A stretch of DNA of 64,000 bases, taken from positions 434,001 to 498,000 of the forward strand of contig JAQGDQ010000079.1 of NCBI GenBank assembly GCA_030141605.1, given 5' to 3'. Origin of the DNA: Tubiluchus corallicola. Taxonomy: Eukaryota > Priapulida > Priapulimorpha > Priapulimorphida > Tubiluchidae. Positions 24,901 to 37,085 of the stretch are shown here, in pieces; position 1 is the stretch's first letter, and each line of letters begins with the position of its first letter. The position numbers were made by a program, and so were the translations under genes. The notes beneath the pieces are model-generated. The model was given only the letters and a program-made list of their open reading frames with translations, ran no database searches and was not told the DNA's origin.

Positions 24901-27900
24901 AACTCTTTCGATTGCTTCCAAAAAGTACTGCGACACGAAGGTGTTTTGGGCTTGTATAGAGGACTTGTGCCACAACTCGTTGGAGTTGCTCCTGAAAAAG
25001 CTATTAAATTAACGGTATTTTCATTCATGAAATTTATGTTAGAAAGAAATTGATTTCCTTGAAGAATTCATTATGTAATGGCATATCTTTAATGAGATCA
25101 GTCTCTGTTTGTTTATATTGTATCTGTATAGCTCTACATTTATCACATAACTAGTTTCATATTTTACTTTTTTCTTCGAAAGATTATGTGCAACAATTTT
25201 CTCTCTCTGTCTTCACCCACTTTCCTTTGTTTTTGAACAATTCGTGTTTGTGGTTAGTCCTGCTTTTCCATAATTCCATTTATTTATTCTGAGTTAATTT
25301 TTATGTTTATTTGGCAGATGAATGATTTTGTCAGAGACAAGGTAAGAAAACACAGTGGAGAGATGCCGTTCTGGGGAGAACTTCTTGCTGGTGGAACGGT
25401 GAGTCAACAAAGTCAAGGAGGTGTCAAAAAGAATGATAAAAGTTTTTAGCAATTTTCTTACCATTTTTATTAAGCAAGGTCTGAGCAAGGTCTGGCCATA
25501 GGTAGAAATAACCAATTTTTGTAAGATTAGTGTAATCGCAATCATTCAAAAATGACTTCAGTATTTGTAGTTTCAAGCCTTTGCATTGCAGTCTTTACTG
25601 TGTACGTCATTACCAAGGAGGTCCATATCTGGCTTTTTTAGGCCTTTAGTGTAGTACCACTTCTTTCGATCTAGTATTGTTAGGAAGTATTTTTGTTGAC
25701 ATTACATGTTGAGCAACTGGTATCTTCTTACTTAAATGGAAAAGTTGTGCATGTAGCCTTATTTATTTACCTGTTTGTTGAACCTGATTGTTCTTATATT
25801 GCCTGTAATTGAATATTTGCTTATCCATAATTAGCCTTAACTTTAAAATTGCATTTTCTTCTACATCAGATGAGAAGCATCATTAAATTCAGAATTTGTA
25901 GACAACTCTGGAAGAGCAGTTAATGGATGAAAAGAAAGTAAATAATTTTGTGAGAAAAAATTTATGAAATGTCATATTGATTTTAGAGCACTCAATCTTA
26001 CAGCCACAGACGTACTTGATTGCACTTAATTTTGACACACAGCAGGATTAATGTTATAAATTATACATACAAACTTATGCTGAAATAAAAAAAAACAATT
26101 TTGACAGTCTAGCATTCCAAAAATCATGTTTTAGGAAGATTTCATAATTTTTTTCTGAATTCTTTTTTACTCTTAAGAACTTAAGAATTGTCCACTTACT
26201 GAACTTTTTTTTCATTTTTAGCAGCATGTGATTTCCTGGGCTAAGAGATTTTTATTTTTTCTTTGTCTGTGTTTCTTCTCTTCTGTGAGCAGCTTTTACT
26301 TTATTAATCCATAAATATTGCAAGAAAAGTATGTTCTTTAACCATAACACTGTTTTACCTTTGCAGGCAGGTGCATCACAGGTTATCTTCACAAACCCCC
26401 TTGAGATTGTGAAAATACGTCTGCAGGTAGCAGGTGAGATAACGACTGGACCTCGGGTTGGTGCTGTGTCTGTTATTCGTGAACTTGGATTGTTTGGTTT
26501 ATATAAGGTAAAAGTCAATTTGGACTTTGCTGTAGATTGTTGAAAGTGTTACCTCTATCGTAAATAATAAATCTATTATTGTTACAGCTAGGAAAAATTT
26601 AATCATTGAACTTAACACAAAGAAAAGTTTGAAATTCCAGCCAAGCAGGAACTCGTGACTGCTTGTCACAGGTGCTAACCATTACATCATCATATTAGCA
26701 AGAGAATTAACTCTTTCATTTCTATTATTTATAGTCTCTCATAGTTTAGCTGCTTAGTGTTAGTTTAAATATTGTATGTTGAAAGATGGTCTATAAATAA
26801 TTATGAATGATAAAGAAAATAAATTTAACATTGCATAAAAAAATTGTTTCAAGAAGGTAGATTTTTCATCTCTTTCCAATCTTGACCTACAATATTCTGA
26901 CTGTACACTATTAAATATTCTTTTAATGTTTTGGCTGAACCGTAGAGGTTGCAAAATTTATTTTGTATTTATCGTAATTAGGAAATTAAAAATGTGCTTA
27001 GTATTATTCTAAAACACATCTAAATTTTCGAAACAAAATGCAACTTTGCATTTTCTTAAAAGAGAGTTGAGGTTTTTTAGTAAGTATGTGTAAAAAATTG
27101 CTTATGATACCCCAAGACTATCGATTCATCCTGATTCTGTTTTCATCGGTTTTCACTGCATGGCGGATTTTTATTGAGGTTGTGTCACTCTGATCCATAT
27201 CTACTTCGACACTCACTAGTCGGACAAGAACAATAAAATGCTTAGTGTTTTATGCAACAGTTTTTGATTTTCTGGGTCTTTGAAGTGCTTTGAGCTGTCA
27301 TCAGTCTCATGGCAGGGACAGGGGTAATACTAGTGTCCATCTCCTCCACAAAACTTTCACATTTACTACGTTTGAGATTTTTTAAGGCTTGTTTTAAACT
27401 AAATACTGTTAGTTTTTGTCATAAGAGTGTGCTTATATTCCACCAATTCTTGGTTCAAACCAACATTACCATTTATAAAGTTTTGCAGTGTGACCTGACA
27501 AGCATTACTTCTTGAATCGTATTCATTAAATTGAAAGTAAGGTATAATATAGTTGTCAGACAACCTGCTGCTGCTATAGCAAGCAGCAGCTAGACAGAAA
27601 GCACCTTCACATTGAATCATGTGCCTGGCCAGTCACTTGCTTTGTAAACAGGCTGCTCTGGGCTTCAAACCTAATGATTGTTTACTGGCAACCCAAAGTC
27701 TGGGGAAAAAGATTCTTGGTCCCCGATTTGACCCGTTTTCTGTGGACCAGTCACTTATTTTCTATGTGCAAATTGTTGAGTGCAAAGTTTAAAAAAATAG
27801 TCAGCAGACAGTTCACCAGTAATTACAGACATTTTTTCTAGATAGCAATTGTCTCTTTGTGTGATAATAATTTAATACAGAAACATAGTTTACTTGGTAA

Positions 27901-30900
27901 TAAACAACAAAATATTTATTTTTGTTTACTCTGCTTTTTAGTGTATCCTTGAGTACCTTGTATCCCGCTTATAGTGTTTAATGATGAATTTTAATTACAA
28001 GTGTATGTGCACATATCTACGTATTGCAGTTTAAATTCTAGGCATTAAATCCTCAGCAGACTGAAAAATGGAAGTTAAATTAGTACATTACCCGTTGTGG
28101 TTGGGCAGAAGTGTTGGAACTATGGTTTACAACCACATATTCGTACGCCAGCCCATGACTATTCTAAGCAAGTTTGTTTTTCATAAATGAAAAAATCAGC
28201 CCTGTTAGTGTAATCCCGCTCAGCTTATAACAATAGCGGCAGCAACCTGAATTAAGCTATTGCAAAAAAGAGGCGAGAATTCAATTTTCTCTTTACAGAG
28301 ACCTACATATTATTCTGATAGAGCTGACTTAGTTAAAAATCAACATGTACCATTTTTACACGTTTCTGCAGTGCGGCAGCTTACTGAGCTTAAAATACAG
28401 CTTATGATCTGAGTGGCATCATAAGCTAAATGGAGGTGGCTTTTTCTACCAACCGTGACTGTACTGACTGAGTCACACATGGCAGGTTATAGTACGATAT
28501 GGATAAATCACTAAAACATATACTTGTAAAAAGACCTCAGCACTCCTTGAGCCTAAAAGAATTTCATTCTTTTCAAATTGCCAAAACTAAAGTAGCTTGA
28601 AGGTTGCTTGCTCACGGATTTTGTAACTAAATTTTGTGAAAATATTTTATCACATCAGCAGACCTGAACCCTTTTGCATGTATTATAAATGAAAAGTAGA
28701 GACTAATTTTTGGCATGGAAAAAGTTAATTAATTTACTTGGTCGTGTTTGCTGAATCCAATTTCTTTTTGACTACTTTGCATCTCATTGATTGATTTTTG
28801 TTGCTTTGCTTTGCATGCCAATTTTTTTATTATAACTGGCATCTATGTTTTAATGATTGCATCAATATTATCACTCATTTCTTGTTATAATGGGACTTTT
28901 CTAAATGAGCTATGCTCTTATGTGTGCGTATAGCAATTTAACCTATGAAGCAGAAGAATTGCTAAACTATATTAATTTATTTGCCGTGGCTAGTCTCTGA
29001 GACTGAGCTGCTAAATACTAAGTACCGTAACTAGCTACTGCTTTGCAACTTTGTTTCATACTAATTGTTTGTTGCAACAGGCTGTATTATTAATTATGTT
29101 TTCACTGCTGTAGGGTGCTAGAGCTTGCTTCTTGCGTGATATACCATTCAGTATGATCTACTTTCCCACTTATGCTCATGGCAAGCAGCTGCTTGCTGAC
29201 AAAGAGGGACAGACTTCACCGCTAGGTCTCATGACAGCTGGCGTTATTGCTGGTAGGTTAGCTGTTAACATTTTTTCTTTGCTACTATGCTAGTGCAAAA
29301 TTAGTCATTAATAGTTTAAGTAGATTGGAATTAAGATTTTATTTGCTGTATGCTTCAAAGGTAAGATTGACACCTTAAATAAACAGTTGTATGGTCTTTG
29401 CCATACAGGTGTATTTTTATACTCTCGTGGAAAATCAAGCATATTTTTCAGTACATTTTGCATTTTATATTTGATAATATTTGTGCATTACACACATGAT
29501 TACCTACAAATAAATAAACAAAAATATACAAAATAGCTTAATTTGCGAAATAGTCATGCATAGCATTCTAAAATTTTTGTACTGGCACTATAATGTAACA
29601 TATAGCAGTTACAGATAGCTAACATTTCTGTTATATGAGAGAATGATGTCGTCAGTCACATCACATTGTTTAAAATGTTCCTTCCTTTTTTGCTTTTGTG
29701 ATTCAAACATATAGGTGCTGAATTAATATTAACTGTAATGCTGTTCTAATCTGATTCCCTTAGTAAGTTTAGGCCTCAGTTGGGCTAGCAAAGAATTTCG
29801 TGACCCGAATGTTACAGTGTTCCCAAAATATAGAAATGTACTAGTTATCAGTCAGCAACCAATATTTGGTTTTTGATTTTATTCATAGACTGTTTCAGAA
29901 AAAATGTCACCACTTTCCTTCTAATCTAGCCCTTAGATTTCAGAAATGATTGTGAATCATTGAGAGAGATCTTTCCTTTCGCTGCCTCGTTTTTCTCAAA
30001 ACAAAACTAACCAAAACCACAGATACGAAGTGTCATGTCACCACGGTGTTGATGTACTCGGAGTTCATTTGATTGATTTGGTGCACTAACGTGTTTCTCA
30101 CTGAGTGCTGATTCATATTCTATTAACTGCTACCAATATAGGTGCTTTGTTGTAGGTATGCCTGCTGCTTCTCTAACAACTCCAGCAGATGTTATCAAGA
30201 CTCGATTACAGGTGGCAGCACGTGCAGGGCAGACAACTTACAGTGGCGTAATTGATTGTGCGCACAAACTCTTGCGCGAAGAAGGATTCAAAGCATTTTG
30301 GAAAGGTGCACCGGGTAGGTATTTTCTGTATTTAAGAGGTGTCTTACTCTGAATGTGAATCAGTCAAAACAACCGAATACATTACATAGTGCATAATGTG
30401 TCCCTGTAACAGTTGACCCAATTTCAGTTAGTTGAGGAAAATTGAGGAACACTGAGCGAAACTAAAACTTGCAGAGTTTTGTTTTAAGAGGTAATTCATG
30501 TCTCATTACAGTGTAGAGGTTGCTCACTGTTGGTTTCCCATTTGCCTTGCATACCTGATATAGCTTTATCTGACACCTAATTTACTTCTATTCTGTCAAT
30601 AGAAAATATTCCAAAGTTTAATTTTTAGAACAAGTGATAATATCATAGGTGCTGTTATTACTGAAGGTATAATATATAACTTTCTATCATCAATATAAAT
30701 TTTTACCAACAAGGGAAGACAAATATAGAATATTTGTAAAATAAGTGCACTGCACTTAAAAAGTACAGTCTGAAGTAAGTGCAGCTTAAAAACAAAAGCA
30801 CAAAACAACTAGTCTTGCTGACATTTTTTTAGTTAATGAAAAGAGCTTTTTGATTGTTGCTGTATAATGCAACAAAATCTGGCAATTTGTTGCTAAAACA

Positions 30901-32309
30901 GCTTTTCGTCAACTTTTCATGTATTGTATAAGAACATCATTGCATCTCGTGGTATTGCAAATGAATATTGTACGGCATTGTTAAAATGTCTTTGTGTGAG
31001 AATAAACAGAGAAATAAGAAAACTTATTAATCTGTATACAAAGTTAACCTTTCTTTGATTTTTCCTTTTCCTTTCTCTGATTATTGTAAATTGTAAATTA
31101 TTGTGTTAACTGTTCAATTGGCAGCTTAGAGCGACTTTTACTATGATGTGTTTGCTTGACAATTTTCCATGAGAACTCTTGTTTTTGTTTTCAGCACGGA
31201 TGGTAAGATCGTCCCCACAGTTTGGAGTCACACTTCTTACTTACGAACTATTGCAAAGGTTCTTTTACATCGACTTTGCAGGAAGGTATGTGTAGATTAG
31301 GGGTGAGCATCGAAAGTTCGAGTTCGAACGTTTGAATTTGATTCGAACCTGAAACTATAGATTTGAATAATTCACCACTTCAATCACATACGTTCTTTAT
31401 CATTAAAACGATTGAAACATCATGCACTTAACATAACTTAGCGTGATTTCTGTGCACAATTTTAAACAAATTATCAGTGGTTTTACTGCAGAACAAAATC
31501 GAGCAATATGCATGATCTTTATGAGACTAATTTTTACTGGTGGTTCGTAAACTAGTTTGAAAATCTTTCGAAATACTGAAGTTCGGTTCGATTCAAATTC
31601 GAAAGTCACAAATTCGATTCGATTCGATTTCGCTTTCTGGTAGAAAATGCTCACCTCTAGTGTAGATCTAGTGTAGATACTTGTGCAATTGTGTATAATT
31701 TAAAGCACTTTCCTTTGACATTACGTTTTTTCCAAAGACTTTAGGTTGCTCATACTTTAATTTTTTTATTGTAAAAGTTGAATTTCCCATGTAATGATTA
31801 TTAATGCTTGGAATATAAAAGTTCGAGTCTGGAAGGTAAAAGCTCAAAGGCAAGAGAAATTTCCGTGTGAAGTTTTTGAGGTTTGAAGTAAACAGATTTG
31901 CTGTACAACTGCACTACAAATTTTTATGTACTTCCCTTACATACAAGAAGTACTGAGCTGTTTGAGTTTGTGATATATTATTTAGCGCAAAATTGGTGAA
32001 AATTTATGAATATGCTTCAAGCCCACATAGTTTGCAGGTGCAGTTTGTAAGTCAGTTTTCTTTATAATTTTCAAAATTAATGTGCAGTTACAACTTCAAA
32101 TGGAATCTTATTGCTTTTACAATTTTAGCCGTCCAATAGGATCTATGAAACTACCGGTGCCCACTGGTCCCGAGCAGTCACCAAACCCTCACCATATTGG
32201 CGGATACAAGTTAGCTGTTGCTGTTTTCAGCGGAATCGAGTCAAAGTTTGGCTTATTTTTCCCAAAATTTGAGGTGCCTAATATAAGCATGCAGAATGCT
32301 ACAGCATAA
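12994..32309 (+). CDS. SLC25A12/13: Calcium-regulated mitochondrial aspartate/glutamate carrier (aralar/citrin)
   Basis: Eighteen coding exons: 12994-13059, 15262-15327, 15905-15958, 17586-17728, 18426-18541, 19528-19667, 20285-20431, 21051-21189, 22145-22238, 23761-23845, 24132-24207, 24809-25014, 25318-25398, 26367-26507, 29114-29252, 30156-30314, 31195-31285, 32129-32309. They join in frame to 707 residues. The N-terminal half carries EF-hand loops, DYTKDGLISFDE (about residues 105-116) and [12 protein letters not shown] (about 139-150). The C-terminal half has the three SLC25 repeats, marked by [18 protein letters not shown] and TPADVIKTR. The family sits in the inner mitochondrial membrane, exchanging matrix aspartate for cytosolic glutamate plus a proton, and supports the malate-aspartate shuttle; Ca2+ is sensed by the N-terminal domain on the intermembrane-space side. 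The N terminus is about 30 residues longer than in vertebrate paralogues. Exon 2 has an unusual GAG acceptor and could begin at 15271. Confidence 0.95.
13191..13632. mobile_element. Short-arm inverted-repeat element in aralar intron 1
   Basis: The left arm at 13191-13224 (ACAAGCGTCGTACATGGACT then AGCCCAAGTAGG) is nearly the reverse complement of the right arm at 13600-13632 (CCCTACTTGGACTGTCCATG then TACGAAACTTGT). The enclosed ~375 bp has no convincing coding capacity. This looks like a non-autonomous DNA transposon or its relic. No target-site duplication is clear. Confidence 0.6.
26640..26690 (-). repeat. tRNA-like SINE relic (minus strand) in aralar intron 14
   Basis: On the minus strand TGTAATGGTTAGCA at 26686-26673 fits an RNA polymerase III A box of the kind seen in tRNAs. 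A degenerate B-box-like GAGTTCCTGCT follows at 26654-26644. The segment is too short and the B box too poor for a functional tRNA. I read it as the head of a decayed tRNA-derived SINE. Confidence 0.35.
31290..31667. mobile_element. Non-autonomous hAT-like MITE with 8-bp target duplication
   Basis: The element spans 31298-31659 (362 bp). Its ends are TAGGGGTGAGCATCGAAA on the left and, read inward from the right, TAGAGGTGAGCATTTTCT, so the first 13 bases differ at one position. It is flanked on both sides by the identical octamer GTGTAGAT (31290-31297 and 31660-31667). Eight-base duplications and YAGRGGTG-type ends are characteristic of hAT elements. The interior is rich in TTCGAA/TTCGAT motifs arranged as an inverted repeat and has no transposase. 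It sits in aralar intron 17, immediately after the donor of exon 17. Confidence 0.88.
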
Positions 32310-35300
32310 CCCGGTAGGAAATAGGATGTTTTTTAATTCTAAGTGTTATTTATTGTTGTGATTATTATGATGTGGCAAGCGGTCGTTATTTGTTAACTGA
32401 ATCAACACATGCAGAGTTATGTTGGGGTGGCCCATTGTACTAACACTCTGCGGTTTACCCCAATAAGTACTTGTATAAATTAATCGTTATTAATGTCATA
32501 TAATAATCTATAATGTAAAGTAGGCATATGTTTTTTGATAAATAGTAACACAAACAGAGAGATAAAGTTTTTTGCCTTAACTTATTGTTAGTGTTTTAAT
32601 ATAATTGATTTTACAGATCTTATTTGTGGTTCTACATTGATGGCTGTCTTCTGACGTATTTACGTTTTCGTTTTGTACTAATCCAATTTATAGATTTGTG
32701 GTATTGGTTTGCAGTGTGCATAATGGAAGCTTAGCTAGGTATCTGTTTCTTTAGAATAGGTGTTATACAATGAGCACAGAATTATGAGAAATGGAATCTG
32801 AAACAATTGGTAATGATAAACATGATAACATATAGTGAAGGGAGTGTTGCCTATTTCTTTCAAAATTTTGTTGATTCTGTTCTTGCTAATTTCTATTACC
32901 ATTAACTATCAACTAGTCATAATTAAAATGGGGTCCTGAATTTTGAGGATGGATTAAAGAAAAACATCCATATTTTAAAATTCTTAGATTAATGTCATAT
33001 CAGTGATTTTTTTCCACGTTGATAATGTTTTCAATAAGATGCCATTTACTGAAAATATTCATTTTATTTTGTTGCTTTAAGTGATGTGGCAGCACATTGC
33101 GTCCCATTAATACATGCACATTTCACCGTTTAGAAACACTTTGTGGAAAATGGCAGTAATTTGTTAAATAAACTAATTTATGAGAGTGTTAAGCAGAATG
33201 GGGTGGTTGAGTAAGTTGCTTGTGCAACGTTCAACATCACCTGTCTGAGAGTTGGGATGTTTAACTAGTTCTGACAAGGAAGAGCTGGTCACATTTCTAG
33301 ATAAGAATATTCTGGATTAAATATTGCAAATTGGAAGGGTAATTTCATTGCTGTGATAACTGTAGAATGCTTATTGGTTTTGCACATCATATACAATTAT
33401 TCATGCACACAGGGCTGTTGGTTCTCAAAATTGATCTTTGCATGAAAATTGTTCAGATTATTGTATTCTAAATAGCCACTTATTAGGTATGAAAACATAC
33501 ATCAAAATTAGTATTTACAAAGTACATACTACTTTCATTTTCAGAGTGCAACAATTTCAGTCTATTAGTAAAATTCTCAATATGTTTCAGTAGTCTATCA
33601 ATAACATTCTAAATGTGTTCAAGTATCTATTTGAACGGTACTAAATTACCAAGTTTTAAAAAGATGTAATGGGCAAACTTCTTAGAAGACCACGTAAAGT
33701 ACATTTTGTACATTCAGGTTGCTGTAAAAATAGCAATGTGTAAAGCCTCTAAAATTTAAGTTGGAAACATTAGGTGTACTAGGCATTTTGATAAAATTGT
33801 TTTTAAACTACCCCTAATTTTCACAGCTCTGGTGCTGAGTCGTCAAGGAACCCATCTCATGTGGTTTTTTGGTAATAAAGTATTTCTTGATTGCTTATTC
33901 GGTCTTGAATTACAACTACACACACTGACAAAAAATACATTCTATGGCCCAAGATCATGGTCATTTCAGATTTTAGAACTTAGTAATTTAGATTAAGAAT
34001 CTTGCATTTAACACTTATTTTGGTATTTATTAGTCACTTTTGGCAAATAAATGAGTTCTTGAATAAGTTTAGAATGCTTGCTGATAGACTGTAGTTGATG
34101 TGTTGAAAAATACAGTATGCCCTGAACTCGCAATTCCAAATATCGTTTTTACTGTAAATATATAATTATGTTCTCCATATTCTCAGAGAGTTTTTCTATA
34201 GTAATTAAGTATTATACAGTTTTGCTTTTGATAATATGGTAGTGTTGCATGTGTGGGTTTAAAATAATGTGGAATGATTAAATTCTCTTGTTCTCTTCAG
34301 CTGTAATGTTTAGCTGATGCTTGGATTGTTTTGGATTTCTCAAGTTATTTATTTCTCATGTTTGCCTTTGTTTACATTGTATTGTCGTAGTATAATCAAA
34401 GTACAATATCTCTTTTATTCAATTGTGCATAAGGGCAAAAATGGTGACATTGAATGTGGCATTTCCAAACTGAGTTGCCATAGCTAACACAGTATTCATG
34501 ACCAAGACATCATAGAGGCAGTCGGGCTAAAGCCATATTGTAAATATACTCAATAATGGCATATTACACATTCTGCACTCATAAACAAAAAAGTTTGGTG
34601 AATCCACTTGGAATGCTGTGAATTGTGTCATCGTTTTTTCACACTGCGCTAATTCAGTTACCAAGTAATGATTTTAGTTCTAGTACATGGTATTATATTC
34701 TAACTGTCCTACTTTTTTGTATTTAATTTGAAGTTACATGTCTTGATACTATAACATTTGAAATAACTTTTCTGTGAACAGTTTTGCATGTAATTTTTTT
34801 GTGCTTTTTTAAATCTGAAATTGAACTGAGTGACATTTTTCAAAACTTTCTTAGCATCTTACACTTCTTTCTAAATTCTGTTATTAGTAGTTACGGTCTT
34901 GGTAGTTAAGGTATTTCTGTTTATCCTGATGTGTTGTAACATTTTTGTGTAGGCCTGCATTGTTTTGTGTAAGTACTAAACATAATTGGAATCGTACTAA
35001 TTCATTGATGTGGCTGTATGGTTTGGAACTGATATGCTGAACATATACGAATAAACAGTAAATAAATAAAATAAAATAAACAAGTAGATAAATAAAATAA
35101 AATAAAATTAATAAAAGCTGATAACGTCATAAAAGTCTTAAGAACATTGAAACTTTGTGCAGTAGGTGACTTAATTGCACAAACTCGGTGTTTATTTAGT
35201 GAATTTTACTTTTTCTGAGTTCTTATGATATTTCATAATGCACAAAACCTGCAGAAATTTGTCAAAATTCCATGTAGTCAGTGCACAAAATTGAAAGCCT

Positions 35301-36584
35301 TTATACAACATAAATTTGGCTAATTGTGAATGGTAGCTAATTTGAACGCATCATTTCAGTTAAAATACACAGCCTAAAAGCAATTAGGGTGGCTTTTAAG
35401 GTACTCCGTATTGGAATAGTTGTTCTGAGAGCACAAAGTGGATTTAAATGTGTACCTGAAAGATCCTTAGGAAAAAACAACTACTTTAAGTGTTTTACTA
35501 CCGGTTTGTTCTTTGAAAAATTAAATTTACTGTATGTATGGACATTGGTGATATCTTTTTCTTTGCTTTTGTACTTGGACATTTTGAAGTTGGCTTCATC
35601 TCACACTTTCTAAGGCTTGAAAATTATTTTGCAGTTAACTGCTAACATTTATTTGTTTTTTTTGTTTATAACTTATTACGCAATCTCCATTGTTTTTCAG
35701 TCTCCTATTTATTATTAACTTTTTGATTCTTGTAATAATGTTTTCATATTGTAGTGTACAGTATTTGTGTTATAATATTATGCTTTAATAGGAAATGCTG
35801 CCAAATATATTATGATTATTATAAAGATTATTACATTTTTAAAAATATTATTGTGTATTTTATATGCTTTTCTGTTTTGGTTTTAGTTTCAAATTATTTT
35901 GCCTGTAAACAAACACCAGTAAAAAGTAGGTACTAAAGTAGCTGCCCATTTGTTATATTACATTATTATTTTGGCTTATGTAACAAGTGTGTAACAGAGT
36001 CAAAGTTGTCCGTCAGAATAAGAAAGATGTTTTCACTAAGAGTTCAGCTAATCACTCTAAGAACATTGGTTGCCCTCCATCAATAAATAAAGCACTCACG
36101 GAAGCTGCAGAATACTAAGAAAATTGATACCACTCTTTCACCTTAGAAGCTTAGCATTTTAATTTGTTACTATAGCAACACTGACGGTGGAGTGCAGTTT
36201 AATAAAATATTAATCTCTAGAGCTAATTGATTGATTGCTGGACACTTGATTGTTAGTTGGAGTTGGAAATGATGGTAGATTAGGTAAAGAATTAATTGGA
36301 ATTTAATGATGCATTTTACAAAAAAGTAAGCCATTATGTCAGCTTAATAATTAGAACAAGTGGTAGAACTTTTATGAATAAACTCTTGTTTTCTTTGTCT
36401 AGAAACCATTTGATGAGGCACACCTTGTGGTATGGCATACCTTCTACTAATTAAGTAATTGGTTCTTGTGATTAATTAATAATTCAGATATTTGCGTCAT
36501 ACCATTGATTTTGCCAGCCAGCAAGTCAGTGTTAGGTGAAGTAGCAAACAATAAGCATGAAATTAAAAATGTGTCTAAACTGAA
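32310..36584. other. Intergenic region between aralar and the TSP1-array gene
   Basis: No coding exon is supported in these ~4.3 kb. The left part should be the aralar 3' untranslated region. AATAAA hexamers occur near 33165 and 33873, but I cannot say which is used. An A-rich TAAAA/TAAA microsatellite lies at 35060-35116. The right part should contain the promoter of the gene starting at 36585, without a motif I can call. Confidence 0.6.
35060..35116. repeat. (TAAA/TAAAA)n microsatellite
   Basis: About 57 bp are built from AATAA and AAATAAA units with one interruption (CAAGTAGATA). It is simple-sequence DNA with no other function apparent. Confidence 0.8.
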
Positions 36585-37085
36585 ATGGAAAAAGCGACAA
36601 TTGTTGAGATAGCAGTACTTTTGGTAATCTTTTTCAAAACAGCAAATGGTTTCTTTGATGCACCTCTGTCTGGTAGTACAAAAGTTTATCCTTGGACGAT
36701 ACATAAGACGAACTATAAAGTGAAAGACCACCTTTTAAGGGACCATGTTATTACTGAATTTGATTCAGTTCGCATGTTGCAGCTGTGTGCAAGACAGTGT
36801 TTAACACATGATAGGTGAGTTTTTTGTTTTTTCTTTTTGTCTATTTTTAGACTACTTTTTCTGTTATTTAAGCCTTAGTATTCATCTTATTATGTTTTCA
36901 ATTTATATCTCTCCAACACTAATTATGGTATTGTTTGTTTTTGTTTCAGATGCCGCAGCTTTAATTACTTTCCAGCCGAGTCTCGCTGTGAACTCAGCAA
37001 CACCACACATGTTGACGCACCCGATGACCTTGTAAAAGTCATTGGGGCAGAATATTATTTACGCTCCACATTTAGTATCGATAAG
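36585..37085 (+). other. Signal peptide and PAN/apple domain exons of the TSP1-array gene
   Basis: Exon 1 starts at the ATG at 36585, the first in frame before a clear hydrophobic core, with likely cleavage near TANG|FF. The rest of exon 1 plus exon 2 encode a PAN-type module: SVRMLQLCARQCLTHDRCRS, then FNYFPAESRCELSN, then DLVKVIGAEYYLRS. The two Cys of CARQC, the Cys of DRCRSF and that of RCELSN are placed as in PAN_1 domains. The exons join by AG|A across a phase 2 intron. Confidence 0.85.

Noticed and set aside
36808-37035. 75-codon frame overlapping PAN exon 2
   Set aside because: It is the intron plus exon 2 read in the wrong frame; the PAN frame is clearly the coding one.
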